A stretch of DNA of 64,000 bases, taken from contig NC_004193.1 of NCBI RefSeq assembly GCF_000011245.1, positions 722,501-786,500 of the forward strand. The letters are read 5' to 3'. A program made the position numbers and the translations under genes. Position 1 is the stretch's first letter. Every line of letters starts with the position of its first letter. The DNA comes from Oceanobacillus iheyensis HTE831. Lineage in GTDB: Bacteria; Bacillota; Bacilli; Bacillales; Amphibacillaceae. Below, one piece after another: positions 25,154-34,443 of this stretch. The notes under the pieces are model-generated. The model ran no database searches. It was not told the origin of the DNA and saw only the letters and a program-made list of their open reading frames with translations.

Positions 25154-25924
25154 TTAAATACTAGCAAATCTAAGCGCTCTGCTCATAATAGTAGGAACGA
25201 CAGAGGCATGATTTTCATCAGGTGCTATATAAAGTTTACAGTCATGATTATAATGCTGAAAGAGTTGTTGTAGATGCTTTGCATCCTCTACCATAAATCC
25301 TTCTTTTTCTCCGACATATAATTGTCTTCGTATTGTACACTCTTCTTGTTCATGTAATGCTTTTTCTATAGATTTATTCAGTTCATGGTCGTTCCACCAA
25401 ATAGAAGGACTACAAGCTAAATACGTTTCAAATAGGCTTGGAGAATGAACACTTGTGTATAGCGTAAAGTATCCACCGAGCGAATGACCAAATAACGTTC
25501 GTTTTTCTGGATCTATAAAGAACTTTTTATTTATTTCGGTAAGTAATTCGTGTTCTATAAAATTCAAAAACTGGTCAGCACCGCCAAAGTGGTCTGGTAT
25601 TTTTCCTTTCATTCTATCGGGAAAAACAACTTGGTCTGAAGATGCAGTGAAATCTCGAAAACGTTTATTCCTTCTATCTTCCTCTTGATGAGCGATTCCG
25701 ATAACGATACTTGGTTGCACCTCTGTTTTGGTATGACGAATATGTTGTAGGCGAACAACGTCAGCCGCTAATTGAAAATGAGAGCTGCCATCCAATACAA
25801 AAATAGCGGGGAATCCATTCTCAGGAACAGGGCAGTCTGGTGTATATATTTTTATATTGTACGTATCATCTACAAATCTAGAGTATAAAGAGATTTTATT
25901 TTCCATAATGTTCGTTTCGCTCAT
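25154..25924 (-). CDS. Siderophore esterase (BesA/IroE-like alpha/beta hydrolase)
   Basis: Serine esterase of the putative_esterase (Fes/IroE/BesA) type, 256 residues. The nucleophile lies in FGHSLGGYFTLY, and a C-terminal DENHASVVP supplies the His. Family members cut the trilactone of a ferric catecholate siderophore in the cytosol to free the iron. The open frame extends further upstream, but I start at MSETNIMEN because AAGGAGA sits 6 nt before it. It overlaps the ATPase gene by 29 bp and is the last gene of the uptake operon, the same position as besA after feuABC in Bacillus subtilis. Confidence 0.87.
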   Translation of the reverse strand: MSETNIMENKISLYSRFVDDTYNIKIYTPDCPVPENGFPAIFVLDGSSHFQLAADVVRLQHIRHTKTEVQPSIVIGIAHQEEDRRNKRFRDFTASSDQVVFPDRMKGKIPDHFGGADQFLNFIEHELLTEINKKFFIDPEKRTLFGHSLGGYFTLYTSVHSPSLFETYLACSPSIWWNDHELNKSIEKALHEQEECTIRRQLYVGEKEGFMVEDAKHLQQLFQHYNHDCKLYIAPDENHASVVPTIMSRALRFASI

Positions 25925-26729
25925 TATTAATCTCCTTCTTAATTTGACATTCATAGCCAAAGCAAACAGGACTATTTGTTTGAGGATCTTTGAGAATCCT
26001 TGCTTCAATTTGAAAAACTTTTTGTAACACAGAAGGGTGTATGATTTCATCTGGGCTACCAATTTGAACAATTTCTCCATCCTTCATAGCGATAATATTG
26101 TCTGAAAATCTAGCTGCATGATTGATATCATGCAACACCATAACTACGGTGCACTGTTTTTCTAGGTTTAATTGTTTTACAATTTGTAGCACTTCTAGTT
26201 GGTGGGCCATATCCAAATACGTAGTTGGTTCATCAAGTAATAGTATATTTGTTTCTTGTGCTAGCGTCATTGCTAGCCATACTCGTTGGCGCTGCCCACC
26301 GGATAATTGTGCTATTTCATCATTTCGGTATTCGATCGTTTTTGTAACTTCCATGGCCCATTCGATCATTGATTGATCCTGTTTTGTTAATGTATTTTTG
26401 TTTTTACGATGTGGGTACCGTCCATAAGAAATTAATTCCTCTACCTTTATCGCTCCTGGAGCTGAAGGTGATTGAGATAGTATTGCCAACTTTTTGGCTA
26501 TCTCTTTTGTAGAAAGGCTCTTCATATTTTGGTCATATAAAAGGATGTCGCCAAATTTTTGTTTTAAAACTCTACCAATTGTTTTCAAAAGTGTAGATTT
26601 CCCACAACCGTTAGGTCCAATTATCGTTGTTATCTTGCCTTCTTCGATTTCAAGTGAAAGGTCCGAAATAATCGTTTTCTTACTATACCCAGTAGTTACT
26701 TGATCAATTTGAATTGTGTTTTTTGACAT
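25896..26729 (-). CDS. Ferric siderophore ABC transporter ATPase
   Basis: A 277-residue FecE/FhuC-type ATPase that powers import through the two permeases encoded just upstream. Walker A is GPNGCGKS (residues 38-45), the ABC signature is LSGGQRQR and Walker B is LLLDEPTTYLD, followed by the switch His in VLHDINHA. It starts a few bases after the permease gene. Bacillus subtilis FeuBC relies on the remote YusV ATPase, whereas this operon carries its own. Confidence 0.94.
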   Translation of the reverse strand: MSKNTIQIDQVTTGYSKKTIISDLSLEIEEGKITTIIGPNGCGKSTLLKTIGRVLKQKFGDILLYDQNMKSLSTKEIAKKLAILSQSPSAPGAIKVEELISYGRYPHRKNKNTLTKQDQSMIEWAMEVTKTIEYRNDEIAQLSGGQRQRVWLAMTLAQETNILLLDEPTTYLDMAHQLEVLQIVKQLNLEKQCTVVMVLHDINHAARFSDNIIAMKDGEIVQIGSPDEIIHPSVLQKVFQIEARILKDPQTNSPVCFGYECQIKKEINNERNEHYGK

Positions 26730-26735
26730 AACATA

Positions 26736-27767
26736 TCATCCTTCCTTATTCCGAATGAGAAGATAGAGGAAATAAGGTATCCCAATAATCGAAATAACAA
26801 TTCCAACTGGTAATTCAGATGGAGAAAAAATTGTTTTTGCTATGAAATCAGAAAGTACGACTAGAGTAGCTCCAATCAAGGCACTTACCGGTATAACATA
26901 GCGGTGTTTAATTCCTATAAGTTGTCTGGCAATATGTGGGGCCATCAATCCAATAAATCCAATGCTTCCAGAGACCGAAACACATGCACTGATCAATCCC
27001 ACACTCGAATAAAGGAGAAGTCTTTTTTCTTTTTCCGTTTGTATGCCAATACTTATCATTTGGTCTTCTTGTAACTGGAAATAATCGAGAATTGGAGCTT
27101 TTCGATAGATAACAAATCCTAATATTAATAACCAAGGAAGGGAAGACCAAATGTAAATCCAATTTGCATTATAGATACTACCTGTTGTCCATATTGCTGC
27201 CATCTCATAGTCTTCTGGTGACAGCTTTAAAGAGATATACATCGATAAAGCGCCTAAACCACTATTTAACGCAATACCAGTTAAGATTAATCGTTGCATG
27301 TCCATTTGTTGGTTTTTAGTAGCAAAGAACAGTATGAATATCGCGGTGATAATTCCTCCTACAAATCCGAATATCGGTAATAACATGATAGATACCCAGC
27401 CATTTAAAGAGAGGGAGGAAAACATTACTTGGAAAAAATACATAAATGAAATTACCCCTACACCAGCACCTGCATTTATACCAAGAATACCAGGGTCGGC
27501 TAATTCATTTTTAGTGATTCCTTGTAAAACTACACCCGCAATCCCGAGTCCTGCTCCTGTAATAATTGCTAGAACAATACGAGGCATTCGGAAATCAAAA
27601 ATGACTAGTTCATGCATTTCATTTTCTCCGATACCGACAAGTACTCGAATTAAATCCATAATCTTCATATCGAATTCCCCATTTGTTAGATGAAGATAAG
27701 AAGATATTAAAATAAATAGTAATAATACAAGTTGAATAATAATAAATCTAGTTGTTTGTTTAGGCAC
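26736..27767 (-). CDS. Ferric siderophore ABC transporter permease (FecCD family)
   Basis: A 343-residue permease with about ten membrane helices, FecCD/BtuC type. The family motifs GAGLGIAGVVLQGITKNELADPGILGINAGAG (in two conserved blocks) and GFIGLMAPHIARQLIG, the coupling-loop region, are clear. It overlaps the preceding permease gene by 8 bp. The two permeases would form a heterodimer across the membrane. Confidence 0.94.
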   Translation of the reverse strand: MPKQTTRFIIIQLVLLLFILISSYLHLTNGEFDMKIMDLIRVLVGIGENEMHELVIFDFRMPRIVLAIITGAGLGIAGVVLQGITKNELADPGILGINAGAGVGVISFMYFFQVMFSSLSLNGWVSIMLLPIFGFVGGIITAIFILFFATKNQQMDMQRLILTGIALNSGLGALSMYISLKLSPEDYEMAAIWTTGSIYNANWIYIWSSLPWLLILGFVIYRKAPILDYFQLQEDQMISIGIQTEKEKRLLLYSSVGLISACVSVSGSIGFIGLMAPHIARQLIGIKHRYVIPVSALIGATLVVLSDFIAKTIFSPSELPVGIVISIIGIPYFLYLLIRNKEG

Positions 27768-28773
27768 TTTTCACACTCCCTTTACTCCAAATTAAGTAGA
27801 GGAAAAATGGTACTCCAATAATCGCGGTGACTACTCCAATTGGAGTTTCATATGGGAAGTTAATTAATCTGCTAATTACATCACATAAAGCTAAAAAGCA
27901 TCCTCCAATAATCGCGGCACAAGGTATGATATAGCGATAGTCGACACCAACTAAAAAGCGGGTAATGTGAGGAATGATTAATCCTACAAAACCGATTCTA
28001 CCTACCAGAGCAACGGATACACCAGTTAAGATGACAACGGTAAGCATTGAAGCAATTTTCATCAAAAGTGTCTTCTGTCCTAACCCTATGGCAACTTCTT
28101 CACCTAGAGAACTGATGGTAATTCCTTTCGCTAGTGAATAGGCTAGAATAATTCCTATAATGCCTATTGGTGCTGATAGTAGAAGTAATGTTGGATCAAC
28201 TAAGTGAATTTTGGAGTTATACCATAATGTAATTGTTTGTGATACTTGAAAGTGCATTGCAATGGATGTTGCGACGCTACCTAAGAATGTTCCAATTATT
28301 GTTCCGATAATCGCTAGTCTTACAGGTGATAAACCATCACGAATAATCGATCCAAATCCAAAAACAAGCCCAGCACCAATGGCTGAACCAATCATCGATA
28401 TTATAATTAACGAAGCATTAGATATATTTGGTAAGAAGATAATCGCTAATGTAACTAAAAATGCAGACCCGTCATTTACACCCATGATAGAAGGGGATGC
28501 CAAGTAATTTCTGGTTATACCTTGCATAATAGCACCAGCAACTGCTAGAAATGCTCCCACAAGTAATGCTGCGACAAACCGAGGGATACGAGAAGTCCAG
28601 ATAATTTGATGGTCTACATTACTTTCATTGAAATGAAATATAGCCTGATAGATTTCTTCTATTGTAATATCTTTTGTTCCAATGATAACAGAACTAACCA
28701 TAACTATTACGATAAAAAAAGGAGAGGATGCTAGTATGAATACCGGCATCCATGTGTTTTTTTTCCTCATCAT
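27760..28773 (-). CDS. Ferric siderophore ABC transporter permease (FecCD family)
   Basis: Second FecCD-type permease, 337 residues, paralogous to the gene after it. Conserved blocks are AGAIMQGITRNYLASPSIMG and the coupling loop IGFVGLIIPHITRFLVG. It begins three bases after the binding-protein stop, so the genes are tightly coupled. Heterodimer partner of the next permease. Confidence 0.94.
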   Translation of the reverse strand: MMRKKNTWMPVFILASSPFFIVIVMVSSVIIGTKDITIEEIYQAIFHFNESNVDHQIIWTSRIPRFVAALLVGAFLAVAGAIMQGITRNYLASPSIMGVNDGSAFLVTLAIIFLPNISNASLIIISMIGSAIGAGLVFGFGSIIRDGLSPVRLAIIGTIIGTFLGSVATSIAMHFQVSQTITLWYNSKIHLVDPTLLLLSAPIGIIGIILAYSLAKGITISSLGEEVAIGLGQKTLLMKIASMLTVVILTGVSVALVGRIGFVGLIIPHITRFLVGVDYRYIIPCAAIIGGCFLALCDVISRLINFPYETPIGVVTAIIGVPFFLYLIWSKGSVKSA

Positions 28774-28776
28774 TTA

Positions 28777-29736
28777 TTACTCCGCATATAATTCGTTTAA
28801 TGCTTCAAGAAAATGTACTTTAGACCAAGCAGTACCACCTTGAGCAAGTGGTTCAACTGTATTCACGTGAATGTTATCATCTTTTGCAGCCGTAGTGCTT
28901 TGGAAGATTGGATCTTCGATTAACTCATCTAATGCTTCAGGTGATTCTGCGTTTTCTGAAGTATCGAATTGTAAAAATACCGTGTCTGGATCGATCTCTG
29001 CTAAAGTCTCCATGGACAATTCAGCTTGAGCTTCTGTATTTTTAATCACCTCAGGAACTTCTATTCCTAAGTCTTTATATAGTACTGGGTTTAAATAAAC
29101 ATCTTCCGGGTAAACAAACATAGAGCCACTTCTTACACGGATAATAAGAACATCTTTATCAGCCATTTCACCAGAAATTTGAGAAGAAAGACCTTCTGCA
29201 TCTTGTTTATAATTGTCAATAATTGTTTGTGCTTCCGCTTCTTTATTGGTTAATTGTCCCATTAATAATAGGTTATCTTCCCAATCTGAAGAAATATGAG
29301 AATATGGTAATGTAGTTTGAATCTTACTTAGTTTTTCTGCAACCGGTTCTTGAAATTTAGATGAACCTAAAATCACATCAGGTTCTAACGTAGCAATTAC
29401 TTCATGATTCGGTTCTCTTTTATCTCCGATTAAAGTAGGATCTTCAAAATCTTCCGCTAAATAACTTGGTACTTCATTAGCTATCGCTAATACACCAGTT
29501 GGTTGTACACCTAGCATAGCAGCATCTTCCATGGACTCTAAGCTAGCGGTTACAATGGAATCTACTTCGGATGGTATTTCATACTCTTTATCTAAATATG
29601 TAACAGACTGACTATCAGAAGTTTCTTCTTCATTTGTATCAGTATTATCGGTTGCATCAGCATTTTCGTCTTGCCCGCATCCGTATAGTATTCCTATTAG
29701 TAAAGCGAGTAATAATAATGAATATAACTTTTTCAA
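28777..29736 (-). CDS. Ferric siderophore-binding lipoprotein
   Basis: A 319-residue class III binding protein anchored by Cys20 in the lipobox ILYGCG, followed by an Asp/Thr/Glu-rich linker. The mature part has the two-lobed FepB/FeuA layout, with motifs around VTASLESMEDAAMLGVQPTG and ALNELYAE at the end. It is the first gene of a five-gene operon (binding protein, two permeases, ATPase, esterase). The esterase suggests a catecholate trilactone such as bacillibactin or enterobactin; no siderophore synthesis genes are in the window, so it may import xenosiderophores. The promoter carries a Fur box. Confidence 0.92.
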   Translation of the reverse strand: MKKLYSLLLLALLIGILYGCGQDENADATDNTDTNEEETSDSQSVTYLDKEYEIPSEVDSIVTASLESMEDAAMLGVQPTGVLAIANEVPSYLAEDFEDPTLIGDKREPNHEVIATLEPDVILGSSKFQEPVAEKLSKIQTTLPYSHISSDWEDNLLLMGQLTNKEAEAQTIIDNYKQDAEGLSSQISGEMADKDVLIIRVRSGSMFVYPEDVYLNPVLYKDLGIEVPEVIKNTEAQAELSMETLAEIDPDTVFLQFDTSENAESPEALDELIEDPIFQSTTAAKDDNIHVNTVEPLAQGGTAWSKVHFLEALNELYAE

Positions 29737-29766
29737 TTTGAATTCCCCTCTCTGTTAATTATTTAC

Positions 29767-29796
29767 ATTATAATTGATAATGATTCTCAATTTCAA
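29767..29796 (-). promoter_or_regulatory. Promoter with embedded Fur box
   Basis: On the minus strand TTGAAA and TATAAT are 18 bp apart. TGATAATGATTCTCA at 29775-29789 (plus strand), 14 of 15 matches to the Fur 7-1-7 inverted repeat, fills the spacer, so iron-loaded Fur would exclude RNA polymerase. Confidence 0.85.
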
Positions 29797-29899
29797 TATG
29801 TTTTATTAAAATTTTATATTTTTATTATTTTAGTAGAGGCTGACTAATTTATTTAATAATGGTAGAATTTGGTTAAAGTTGTAGGAGATGAAATAGTAG

Positions 29900-31408
29900 A
29901 TGAATTTTAATGAATATATATCCCATGATGCTATCGGGTTAGCGAAATTAATCAAGAACAAACAAGTACATGCCAATGAGTTAATTAATTTGGCGTTTAA
30001 TAGATTAAATGAAGTAAATGACGAATTGAATATTATTACGCATAGCCGTGAAGAACGAGTGAAAAAAGAAGCTCTAAATGAAATAACAATTCCGAATGGC
30101 ATGTTTCAAGGGGTTCCGATTTTGATGAAGAATATTTCACAAGCTATTGAAGGGGAGCCAATGTCATCAGGGTCTAAACTTTTAAAAGATGTTACATATA
30201 AACACGATAACTATTTTGTTAAGAAATTTAGAGAAGCTGGTTTTTTATTTATGGGGCATACAAATACGCCAGAATTTGGTTTAAAAAATATAACAGAGCC
30301 ACAGTTATATGGAGCAACACATAATCCTTGGAATACATTACATTCGCCTGGTGGTTCAAGTGGAGGTGCGGCTGCAGCTATTGCTTCTGGTGTAGTGCCT
30401 TTAGCAGGTGCAAGTGATGGTGGAGGATCCATCCGTATTCCTGCATCATTTACAGGACTTTTTGGAATAAAACCAACTCGTGGACGAACTCCAGTTGGCC
30501 CTGGGGTGGGTAGGCAGTGGCAGGGAGCTTCCATTAACTTTGTTTTAAGTCGTTCCGTTCGTGATAGTGCAGCTATGTTAGATCAATTGCAAGTGGTAGA
30601 GCCTCATGCTGCCTTTCAGACACCATTATTTGCAGGCGGATATTTAAACGATATTGAAAAGTCACCGGAAAAGTCGTTGAGAATAGCATATTCTACTGAA
30701 TCACCGGTAGGTACTCCCGTATCTGAAGACGCAAAAGAAGCAGTAAATAACTTAGTACAGTTATTAAGTAATGAAGGACATGATCTTGAAGAAGTGCAAG
30801 CTCCTATTGATGGAAGGCAATTGATGAATGATTACTACATAATGAATAGTGGAGAGATGAATGCAACTATTTTAGGTATAGAAAATATGCTTAACCGAAA
30901 ATTAACTGATGATGACATGGAAATAGAGTCTTGGTTATTACATCGAGCAGGAGAATCGGTAAGTGCAGCAGCTTATTCACAAAGTTTGTCTTCATGGGAT
31001 TTAGCAGCCGAGAAAATGGCTTATTTTCACCAAACATATGATTTCTACATCACACCTTCAACTGCTTATTCAGCACCTAGAGTTGGGGAATTAACAATGA
31101 CTAAAGAGAAGCAAGAGGATTATAAAGAATGCATAGAGAAGGCATCTGCTAGAGAAAAGCAATCCATTATTTATGATATGTTTTTACCGAGTTTAACGTA
31201 CACGCCTTTTACACAACTTGCCAATTTAACTGGACAGCCTGCTATGTCATTACCACTTTATTTAACTGAACAAGGACTTCCTTTAGGAGTTCAGGTTATG
31301 GCAAATAAAGGAGAAGAACACCGATTACTACGATTTGCTCGTTATCTGGAACAATCTAATTTATGGGTAAAAGTGAACGAGAATCCTTATTTTAATATAT
31401 CAAATTAA
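29900..31408 (+). CDS. Amidase (amidase signature family)
   Basis: A 502-residue amidase with the Ser-cisSer-Lys triad: Lys in ILMKNISQA, the glycine-rich SPGGSSGGAAAAIASG and the serine nucleophile in DGGGSIRIPAS. It hydrolyses an amide to acid and ammonia in the cytosol; substrates vary widely in the family. It is not GatA-like in context, since gatB and gatC are absent. TAGGAGATG lies before the start. The AbgT transporter follows after a terminator, so an imported amide such as aminobenzoyl-glutamate might be its substrate; that is only inference. Confidence 0.9.
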   Translation: MNFNEYISHDAIGLAKLIKNKQVHANELINLAFNRLNEVNDELNIITHSREERVKKEALNEITIPNGMFQGVPILMKNISQAIEGEPMSSGSKLLKDVTYKHDNYFVKKFREAGFLFMGHTNTPEFGLKNITEPQLYGATHNPWNTLHSPGGSSGGAAAAIASGVVPLAGASDGGGSIRIPASFTGLFGIKPTRGRTPVGPGVGRQWQGASINFVLSRSVRDSAAMLDQLQVVEPHAAFQTPLFAGGYLNDIEKSPEKSLRIAYSTESPVGTPVSEDAKEAVNNLVQLLSNEGHDLEEVQAPIDGRQLMNDYYIMNSGEMNATILGIENMLNRKLTDDDMEIESWLLHRAGESVSAAAYSQSLSSWDLAAEKMAYFHQTYDFYITPSTAYSAPRVGELTMTKEKQEDYKECIEKASAREKQSIIYDMFLPSLTYTPFTQLANLTGQPAMSLPLYLTEQGLPLGVQVMANKGEEHRLLRFARYLEQSNLWVKVNENPYFNISN

Positions 31409-31410
31409 CA

Positions 31411-31460
31411 TAAAATAGTAGCATTTTTCGACAATCTTATGAAAAATGCTACTATTTTTA
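31411..31460 (+). terminator. Rho-independent terminator
   Basis: An 18-bp stem (AAATAGTAGCATTTTTC with GAAAAATGCTACTATTT and flanking A-T pairs), an 11-nt loop, then T-rich DNA after the amidase gene. Confidence 0.9.
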
Positions 31461-31576
31461 CTTTTAGGTAATAGGTTTCATTATTATCTGTTCGAATGTA
31501 TAATGAAAAACGTGTCTAAATTTAGACTGTATTGTCAGAATATTATCGATTTTACTAACAAGGAAGGGGCAACATT

Positions 31577-33106
31577 ATGGCAAAAGAAAGAAAAGGGTTA
31601 TTTCAACGCTTTCTCGATATGATTGAGTTTGTTGGGAATAAATTACCTCACCCTGTTACATTATTTGCAATATTAGCTTTACTAGTTCTTCTTCTATCTG
31701 CTGCATTGCAGCCACTAGACATAAGTGTGGAACATCCAGGGCAAGAAGGAGAAGTTGTTGAAATAAACAATTTACTTAATGCTGAAGGAATTAAATATAT
31801 TTTTGAAAGCATGACAGATAATTTTATCGGGTTTGCTCCACTTGGAGTTGTTCTCGTTACAATGCTAGGTATCGGAGTAGCTGAACGAGCTGGTTTAATC
31901 AGTGCAATGCTTCGTGGATTCGTATTAGCTATACCAGGTCGATTTGTAACATTAGGTCTCGTTTTTGCGGGTATTATGTCCAGCGTAGCATCTGATGCAG
32001 GTTATGTTGTATTACCACCACTTGGTGCATTGATCTTCGCGGCACTTGGGCGACATCCATTAGCTGGTTTAGCAGCCGCCTTCGCTGGTGTGTCTGGTGG
32101 ATTCAGTGCAAACTTTGCACTATCAGGAACCGATGCAATGTTAGGTGAATTAACAATTGCTGGTGCATCCATAATAGATCCTGCTTATGCAGAGCAAATG
32201 AACATTGCCATGAACTGGTGGTTTATTGCAGCTTCTGTTATTGTACTAACCTTTATAGGTGCTTGGGTAACGGAAAAAATCGTGGAACCTCGTCTTGGTT
32301 CATATAAAGGTGAGCAAAAAGAAGATTTAGAAGGTATTACTAGCGTAGAGAAGAAAGGTCTTATCTGGGCGGGAATCTCATTTGTAGTTTCTGGCATACT
32401 TGCACTATTATTAGTACTTCCAGAAAATGCTCCACTGCGCGGAGACGGACCTGGAATGGATGCAATCATTCAATCTCCATTCATGAGTTCATTAGTTCCA
32501 ATTATCGCATTATTATTCTTAATTCCTGGTTTGACTTATGGAATTGTTACAAAGTCAATCCGTAACGATAAAGATGTCGCTAGTCAAATGACGGACACAA
32601 TGTCATCTATGGGAATGTTTATTGTACTTGCCTTTACTGCAGGTCAGTTTGTAGCTTATTTCAATCAATCGAATATGGGATTAATTCTTGGTGTGTATGG
32701 TGCTGAATTCCTAGATAGTATTAATTTAGATGGATTCGCTCTAATCTTGATGTTTATCTTGATTACAGCATTTATCAACCTATTTGTCGGAAGTGCTTCT
32801 GCTAAGTGGGCTATGATGGCACCGGTATTTGTACCAATCATGATGCAATTGGGTTATTCTCCAGAATTAACTCAGATGGCTTATCGTATTGCTGATTCAT
32901 CAACGAATATTATATCGCCATTAATGACGTATTTTGCAATAATCATTGCATTTGCTCAGAAGTATGATAAGAAGATGGGTATAGGTACATTGATTTCTAC
33001 AATGCTACCATATTCCATATTCTTCCTTGTTGGTTGGTCAATCATGTTAATAATTTGGATGTTATTTGGTTTACCATTAGGTCCAAACGGTCCATTAACG
33101 TATTAA
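31577..33106 (+). CDS. AbgT family transporter
   Basis: A 509-residue membrane transporter of the AbgT family, known for p-aminobenzoyl-glutamate uptake in E. coli and, in some members, sulfonamide or PABA export. Typical features are the N-terminal EFVGNKLPHPVTLFAILA, the VASDAGYVVLPPLGA hairpin and the late ADSSTNIISPLMTYFAII motif. AAGGAAGGGG precedes the ATG. It has its own promoter region and terminator. Whether it imports aminobenzoyl-glutamate or exports PABA-like drugs cannot be told here. Confidence 0.92.
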   Translation: MAKERKGLFQRFLDMIEFVGNKLPHPVTLFAILALLVLLLSAALQPLDISVEHPGQEGEVVEINNLLNAEGIKYIFESMTDNFIGFAPLGVVLVTMLGIGVAERAGLISAMLRGFVLAIPGRFVTLGLVFAGIMSSVASDAGYVVLPPLGALIFAALGRHPLAGLAAAFAGVSGGFSANFALSGTDAMLGELTIAGASIIDPAYAEQMNIAMNWWFIAASVIVLTFIGAWVTEKIVEPRLGSYKGEQKEDLEGITSVEKKGLIWAGISFVVSGILALLLVLPENAPLRGDGPGMDAIIQSPFMSSLVPIIALLFLIPGLTYGIVTKSIRNDKDVASQMTDTMSSMGMFIVLAFTAGQFVAYFNQSNMGLILGVYGAEFLDSINLDGFALILMFILITAFINLFVGSASAKWAMMAPVFVPIMMQLGYSPELTQMAYRIADSSTNIISPLMTYFAIIIAFAQKYDKKMGIGTLISTMLPYSIFFLVGWSIMLIIWMLFGLPLGPNGPLTY

Positions 33107-33111
33107 ATAGT

Positions 33112-33149
33112 AAAAGCGTAATGCAGAATTCTGCATTACGCTTTTTTTA
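33112..33149 (+). terminator. Rho-independent terminator
   Basis: A loop-less 34-bp palindrome (AAAAGCGTAATGCAGAA and its complement) ending in a T-run, just after the AbgT gene. Confidence 0.9.
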
Positions 33150-33477
33150 GTGAAATTATCGTTTATAGACTGCACACCTCTAGTACCTTTGACCAGAAAC
33201 CAGCGCCACCGGATAACCGGAGTATATTTTTGAAGCAGCGTATAAAACCTATTCATTTGAGTTTGTCCCATCCCTTTTTAAAATTCAAGAGTACTATTGC
33301 TATTTTAACCAATTCCTAGTGAATTCGTTCTAGTAAAATAACGAGATAAGTTAGTATAGAAGAAAGGAATACTGTTAACACTAGATTTTAAATTATCTAA
33401 CTATTGCGTTTGATTTCGTATACTTTTCTAGTATAGTTATAGTAGGATAATGGTAAGAGAGGCAAAGGGGGATATAA
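33150..33477. other. Intergenic region before the MoxR operon
   Basis: About 330 bp with the promoter of the MoxR operon somewhere in the AT-rich right half. No repeat or RNA motif seen. Confidence 0.35.
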
Positions 33478-34443
33478 ATGATTCAACAAACAAAGATTTA
33501 TAATGAAAAAATAGAACGTGTTATTGAAAATATAAATAAAGTTATTATCGGAAAAGAAGAGGTAGCTAGTTTAAGTCTAGTAGCTCTTTTAACAGACGGA
33601 CATGTATTGCTAGAGGATGTTCCCGGTGTTGGGAAAACAATGTTAGTACGGACTTTAGCAAAATCCGTTAACTGTGACTTTACGCGTATCCAATTTACTC
33701 CAGATTTATTACCTTCTGATGTGACTGGAGTATCGATATATAATCCAAAAGAATTACAATTTGAATTCAGAAGTGGTCCGATATTCGGGAATATCATCTT
33801 AGCAGATGAAATTAATCGAACATCACCGAAAACACAATCTGCTTTGTTAGAAGCTATGGAAGAAAAAAGTGTTACAGTGGACGGAACTACCAAGCAGCTA
33901 CAGAATCCATTTTTCGTAATGGCAACACAAAACCCTATTGAATATGAAGGTACATATCCACTACCGGAAGCGCAGTTGGATCGTTTTCTATTAAAATTGA
34001 AGATGGGATATCCAACCTTTGGCGAAGAATTAGAAATGCTACATCGTACTTCTTCTACGCATCCAATCGATGCAATTGAATCCGTAATGTCCCAAGCAGA
34101 AGTATTACAGGCGCAAGAAGAAGTAAAGCAAGTTTATATCGATCATTCTGTGAAACAATATATTATTAATCTTGTAACAAGAACAAGAGAAAATAGTTCC
34201 ATATATTTAGGAGTAAGTCCTCGTGGTTCGATTGCTTTGATGAAGGCTGCTATGGCTTATGCATATATTTCCGATCGTGACTATGTTATTCCTGATGATG
34301 TTAAGTATCTTGCTCCATTCGTATTATCTCATCGCATTATACTTACATCTGAGGCAAGGTACGAGGGGATTACTAGTGAAGATGCCATTGCATCTATTAT
34401 CAAATCCACGCATGTCCCAATAAGGAAGGATACAGCAGAATGA
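33478..34443 (+). CDS. yeaC: MoxR family AAA+ ATPase
   Basis: A 321-residue AAA_3 ATPase of the MoxR type, a chaperone-like factor that usually works with DUF58/VWA proteins in maturation of other proteins. Walker A is DVPGVGKT (residues 48-54), Walker B ILADEINRT, and the sensor block is FFVMATQNPIEYEGTYPLPE. GGGGG lies before the ATG. The stop overlaps the DUF58 start (ATGA). The trio MoxR-DUF58-transglutaminase followed by guaA is the yeaC-yeaD-yebA-guaA order of Bacillus subtilis. Confidence 0.93.
   Translation: MIQQTKIYNEKIERVIENINKVIIGKEEVASLSLVALLTDGHVLLEDVPGVGKTMLVRTLAKSVNCDFTRIQFTPDLLPSDVTGVSIYNPKELQFEFRSGPIFGNIILADEINRTSPKTQSALLEAMEEKSVTVDGTTKQLQNPFFVMATQNPIEYEGTYPLPEAQLDRFLLKLKMGYPTFGEELEMLHRTSSTHPIDAIESVMSQAEVLQAQEEVKQVYIDHSVKQYIINLVTRTRENSSIYLGVSPRGSIALMKAAMAYAYISDRDYVIPDDVKYLAPFVLSHRIILTSEARYEGITSEDAIASIIKSTHVPIRKDTAE

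Noticed and set aside
25925..26080. N-terminal extension of the siderophore esterase
   Set aside because: It is the ATPase gene's 3' end in another frame; the AAGGAGA site and family length support the start at 25924.
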